This document shows, piece by piece, positions 63,034-64,000 of a stretch of 64,000 bases of DNA (positions are counted from its first letter, which is position 1; every line of letters begins with the position of its first letter). The DNA is from Burkholderiales bacterium 8X (GTDB lineage Bacteria > Pseudomonadota > Gammaproteobacteria > Burkholderiales > Burkholderiaceae_C). The position numbers and the translations under genes are program-made. Below the pieces are notes generated by a model. The model was not told the DNA's origin. It was given only the letters and a program-made list of their open reading frames with translations, and ran no database searches. The stretch spans positions 1,570,525 through 1,634,524 of the forward strand of contig LR732703.1 of NCBI GenBank assembly GCA_902506565.1, in the 5' to 3' direction.

Positions 63034-63930
63034 ATGAAGATTGCATTCATCGGCCTCGGCAACATGGGCGGCCCGATGGCGCTCAACCTCCAGAAGGCGG
63101 GCCATGTGCTCAGCGCCTTCGACCTGTCCGCCGAAGCCTGCCGCAAGTTCGCTGCCGAAGGCCTGGCCATCGCGGCATCCGCCGCGGACACGCTGGAGAC
63201 CGCCGAGGTCGTCGTCAGCATGCTGCCCGCGAGCGCGCACGTCGAAGGCCTCTATCTCGGCAGCGACGGCCAGCCGGGCCTGATGGAGCGGATCGCGCCC
63301 GGAACGCTGGTCATCGACAGCAGCACCATCGCCGCCGCGACCTCGCGCAAGGTGGCCGAGGCGGGTGCGAGGCGCGGCGTCGCGGTGATCGATGCGCCGG
63401 TGTCGGGCGGCACCGGGGGCGCCATCGCCGGCACCCTGACCTTCATGGTGGGCGGGGCAGAAGCAGATCTCGAGCGCGCCCGGCCGGTGCTCGAGAAGAT
63501 GGGCGCCAACATCTTCCATGCCGGCGCGGCCGGTGCCGGACAGACCGCCAAGATCTGCAACAACATGCTGCTCGGCATCCTGATGATCGGCACCTCGGAA
63601 GCGATCGCGCTGGGCGTCGCGAACGGGCTCGATCCCAAGGTGCTGTCCGAGATCATGCGGCGCAGCTCCGGCGGCAACTGGGCACTCGAGAAGTACAACC
63701 CGCTGCCCGGCGTCATGGAAACGTCGCCGGCCTCGAAGAACTACGCGGGCGGCTTCGGCACCGACCTGATGCTGAAGGACCTGGGCCTCGCGCAGGAGAA
63801 CGCGGCCGCGGTGCGCGCCGCCACGCCGCTCGGCGGGCTGGCGCGCAATCTGTATGCGGCGCACAGCCTGGCCGGGCACGGCGGGCTCGATTTCTCGAGC
63901 GTGATCCGAATGGTGATGAAGCCGGCCTGA
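63034..63930 (+). CDS. mmsB: 3-hydroxyisobutyrate dehydrogenase
   Basis: A 298-residue beta-hydroxyacid dehydrogenase. The NAD site is G-L-G-N-M-G-G-P-M near residues 7-15, the substrate loop D-A-P-V-S-G-G-T-G-G near residues 118-127, and the catalytic Lys is in G-Q-T-A-K-I-C-N-N near residue 173. It oxidises 3-hydroxyisobutyrate to methylmalonate semialdehyde, the MmsA substrate. GGAGA precedes the ATG at 63034. It is the last gene in the window; the 70 bases after it show no feature. Confidence 0.95.
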   Translation: MKIAFIGLGNMGGPMALNLQKAGHVLSAFDLSAEACRKFAAEGLAIAASAADTLETAEVVVSMLPASAHVEGLYLGSDGQPGLMERIAPGTLVIDSSTIAAATSRKVAEAGARRGVAVIDAPVSGGTGGAIAGTLTFMVGGAEADLERARPVLEKMGANIFHAGAAGAGQTAKICNNMLLGILMIGTSEAIALGVANGLDPKVLSEIMRRSSGGNWALEKYNPLPGVMETSPASKNYAGGFGTDLMLKDLGLAQENAAAVRAATPLGGLARNLYAAHSLAGHGGLDFSSVIRMVMKPA

Positions 63931-64000
63931 GTCGGCTCGGGCTGGCGGCGCCCGCCCGCGAGAGGCTGCGTGCCCGTCGTCTCGGGGCGTCAGAACCCGA

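Overview
The window is about 64 kb of GC-rich, gene-dense bacterial chromosome. Protein-level resemblance, gene order (etfBA with an acyl-CoA dehydrogenase, tgpA-DUF58-moxR, paired TRAP transporters) and codon use suggest a betaproteobacterium of the Comamonadaceae, most likely Variovorax or a close relative. This placement is a judgement from the proteins, not a database result. I see no rRNA, tRNA, CRISPR array, insertion sequence, phage or integrase gene. No stretch without a gene exceeds 300 bases; the longest (34469-34767) is filled by a tandem glycine riboswitch.

Layout. 1-3731 (minus): tgpA (cut by the window edge), a DUF58 protein and a MoxR ATPase. 3796-10836 (plus): HDAC-family deacetylase, MscS channel, etfB-etfA with a terminator, a large acyl-CoA dehydrogenase and a nitronate monooxygenase. 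10894-14470: glycosyltransferase (minus), aroC and an MFS permease (plus). 14514-24852: a shikimate/quinate-to-beta-ketoadipate cluster. A divergent IclR regulator faces two atypical shikimate-dehydrogenase-family proteins, a QuiC-type 3-dehydroshikimate dehydratase, a TRAP transporter, pcaB, pcaC, an MFS exporter and pcaD. Three IclR-type operator copies lie in the divergent gap. 24969-29808: DsbA/FrnE protein, DUF3014 protein, YciI-like protein, NAD(P)HX dehydratase, histidine phosphatase, and an unknown gene broken by an amber codon. 29836-34730 (minus): gcvT-gcvH-gcvP behind the riboswitch. 34768-40367 (minus): ETF-ubiquinone oxidoreductase, a DenD-like dehydrogenase and a second TRAP transporter with a terminator between its binding protein and its membrane subunits.

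40498-45138: a PmrAB/QseBC-like two-component system divergent from a PAP2 phosphatase and eptA (lipid A phosphoethanolamine transferase), with PmrA-box-like repeats before both targets. 45203-48032 (minus): ethanolamine ammonia-lyase eutB-eutC, coupled to a CxxCxxxH peroxidase-like protein. 48136-54284: FKBP isomerase, aldo/keto reductase, OpgD glucan protein, a second PAP2 protein, metallophosphoesterase and lipid kinase. 54347-58020: PAS-LuxR regulator divergent from a 3-oxoacid CoA-transferase pair, a domain-shuffled family III CoA-transferase and a 57-residue membrane protein. 58150-63930: LysR regulator divergent from a valine-catabolic operon (mmsA, acyl-CoA dehydrogenase, 3-hydroxyisobutyryl-CoA hydrolase, mmsB).

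How it fits together. The window is dominated by carbon catabolism feeding acyl-CoA pools. ETF and ETF-QO take electrons from the two acyl-CoA dehydrogenases. The shikimate/pca cluster ends at beta-ketoadipate, for which the CoA-transferase pair at 55006 could be the next step. A separate theme is envelope lipid chemistry (EptA, two PAP2 phosphatases, lipid kinase, OpgD). The best leads for undescribed biology are the two SDH-like proteins lacking both carboxylate-binding serines, the domain-shuffled CoA-transferase, the small membrane protein, and several well-formed operators.
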